In this document: positions 58,554 through 58,590 of the stretch, piece after piece
How positions within the stretch are numbered: position 1 is the first letter of the stretch
Layout: the number at the start of each line of letters is the position of its first letter
Origin: an uncultured Fibrobacter sp.
GTDB lineage: Bacteria; Fibrobacterota; Fibrobacteria; Fibrobacterales; Fibrobacteraceae
Length of the DNA stretch: 58,590 nt
Assembly: GCA_934700345.1 (NCBI GenBank)
Contig: CAKUXP010000020.1
Span: forward strand, 1-58,590
Reading direction: 5' to 3'
Made by a program: the position numbers and the translations under genes
The notes under the pieces: generated by a model
Database searches by the model: none
What the model was told of the DNA's origin: nothing
What the model saw: the letters and a program-made list of their open reading frames with translations, nothing else

Positions 58554-58590
58554 CCGGTTTAGCCTTCTGGCGTTGCGTCCCCGACAAACA

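Overview
The window looks like chromosomal DNA of a Fibrobacterota member (Fibrobacter or a close relative such as Hallerella). This is inferred from content, not from a search: secreted proteins with serine-rich linkers, type IX secretion (T9SS) components (a PorU-like C25 sortase and a PorV/PorQ-like barrel), a GH94 cellobiose phosphorylase, the futalosine menaquinone enzyme MqnE, class I fumarase, and promoters with a Bacteroidota-like TAnnTTTG box. Nearly all of it is coding and genes are tightly packed, often overlapping by 1-14 nt. No CRISPR array, prophage or intact insertion sequence is visible.

Layout. 1-2,700: a tRNA-Gly gene (minus) followed by a 205-bp repeat carrying a second copy of the tRNA 3' end, a lipoprotein, ispE, then tRNA-Gln and rplY. 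2,780-10,593 (minus): a seven-gene operon proA-hisI-tilS-ftsH-folP-cdaA-FGE-like membrane protein. 10,621-16,928: a surface-polysaccharide cluster (three glycosyltransferases plus a Wzi-like barrel on minus, one divergent GT4 on plus, and a glycosyltransferase-like gene coupled to a PorV/PorQ-like barrel at 16,206-17,935). 17,982-24,111: tRNA-Lys, mqnE with a GuaD-like deaminase, a large secreted HEXXH protein with a T9SS-like tail, dusA, proX. 24,269-25,636: ECF sigma, anti-sigma-like and Spy/CpxP-like genes. 25,763-35,218: metH without its reactivation domain, an M23/LysM hydrolase, glyS, a previously hidden 56-aa membrane protein, an aminotransferase and a CHASE2 cyclase. 35,275-45,145: ftsK, an orphan DNA methyltransferase, the missing MetH reactivation domain as its own gene, two unknown envelope genes, nadD, an RluA-type synthase, rpsO and pnp. 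45,271-55,240: an alanine-rich membrane protein, fumarase, hisH-hisF-tldD-porU and a membrane protein. 55,341-58,463: a PadR regulator with cellobiose phosphorylase.

Main points for a second look: (1) methionine synthase is split into two genes 10.4 kb apart, cut at the natural domain border. (2) The tRNA-Gly and tRNA-Lys genes share an almost identical promoter (TTTA, 19 nt, TAnATTTGGA), and at least nine protein genes have a related box only 4-6 nt before the start codon, which predicts leaderless mRNAs. Two such boxes lie back to back between divergent glycosyltransferase genes. (3) The tRNA-Gly 3' end repeat resembles the rtT repeats of E. coli tyrT. (4) A GuaD-like deaminase overlapping mqnE is a candidate aminofutalosine deaminase. 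(5) A small TTG-initiated membrane protein sits between glyS and an aminotransferase.

All functional names come from reading translated motifs. No alignment or database search was run.
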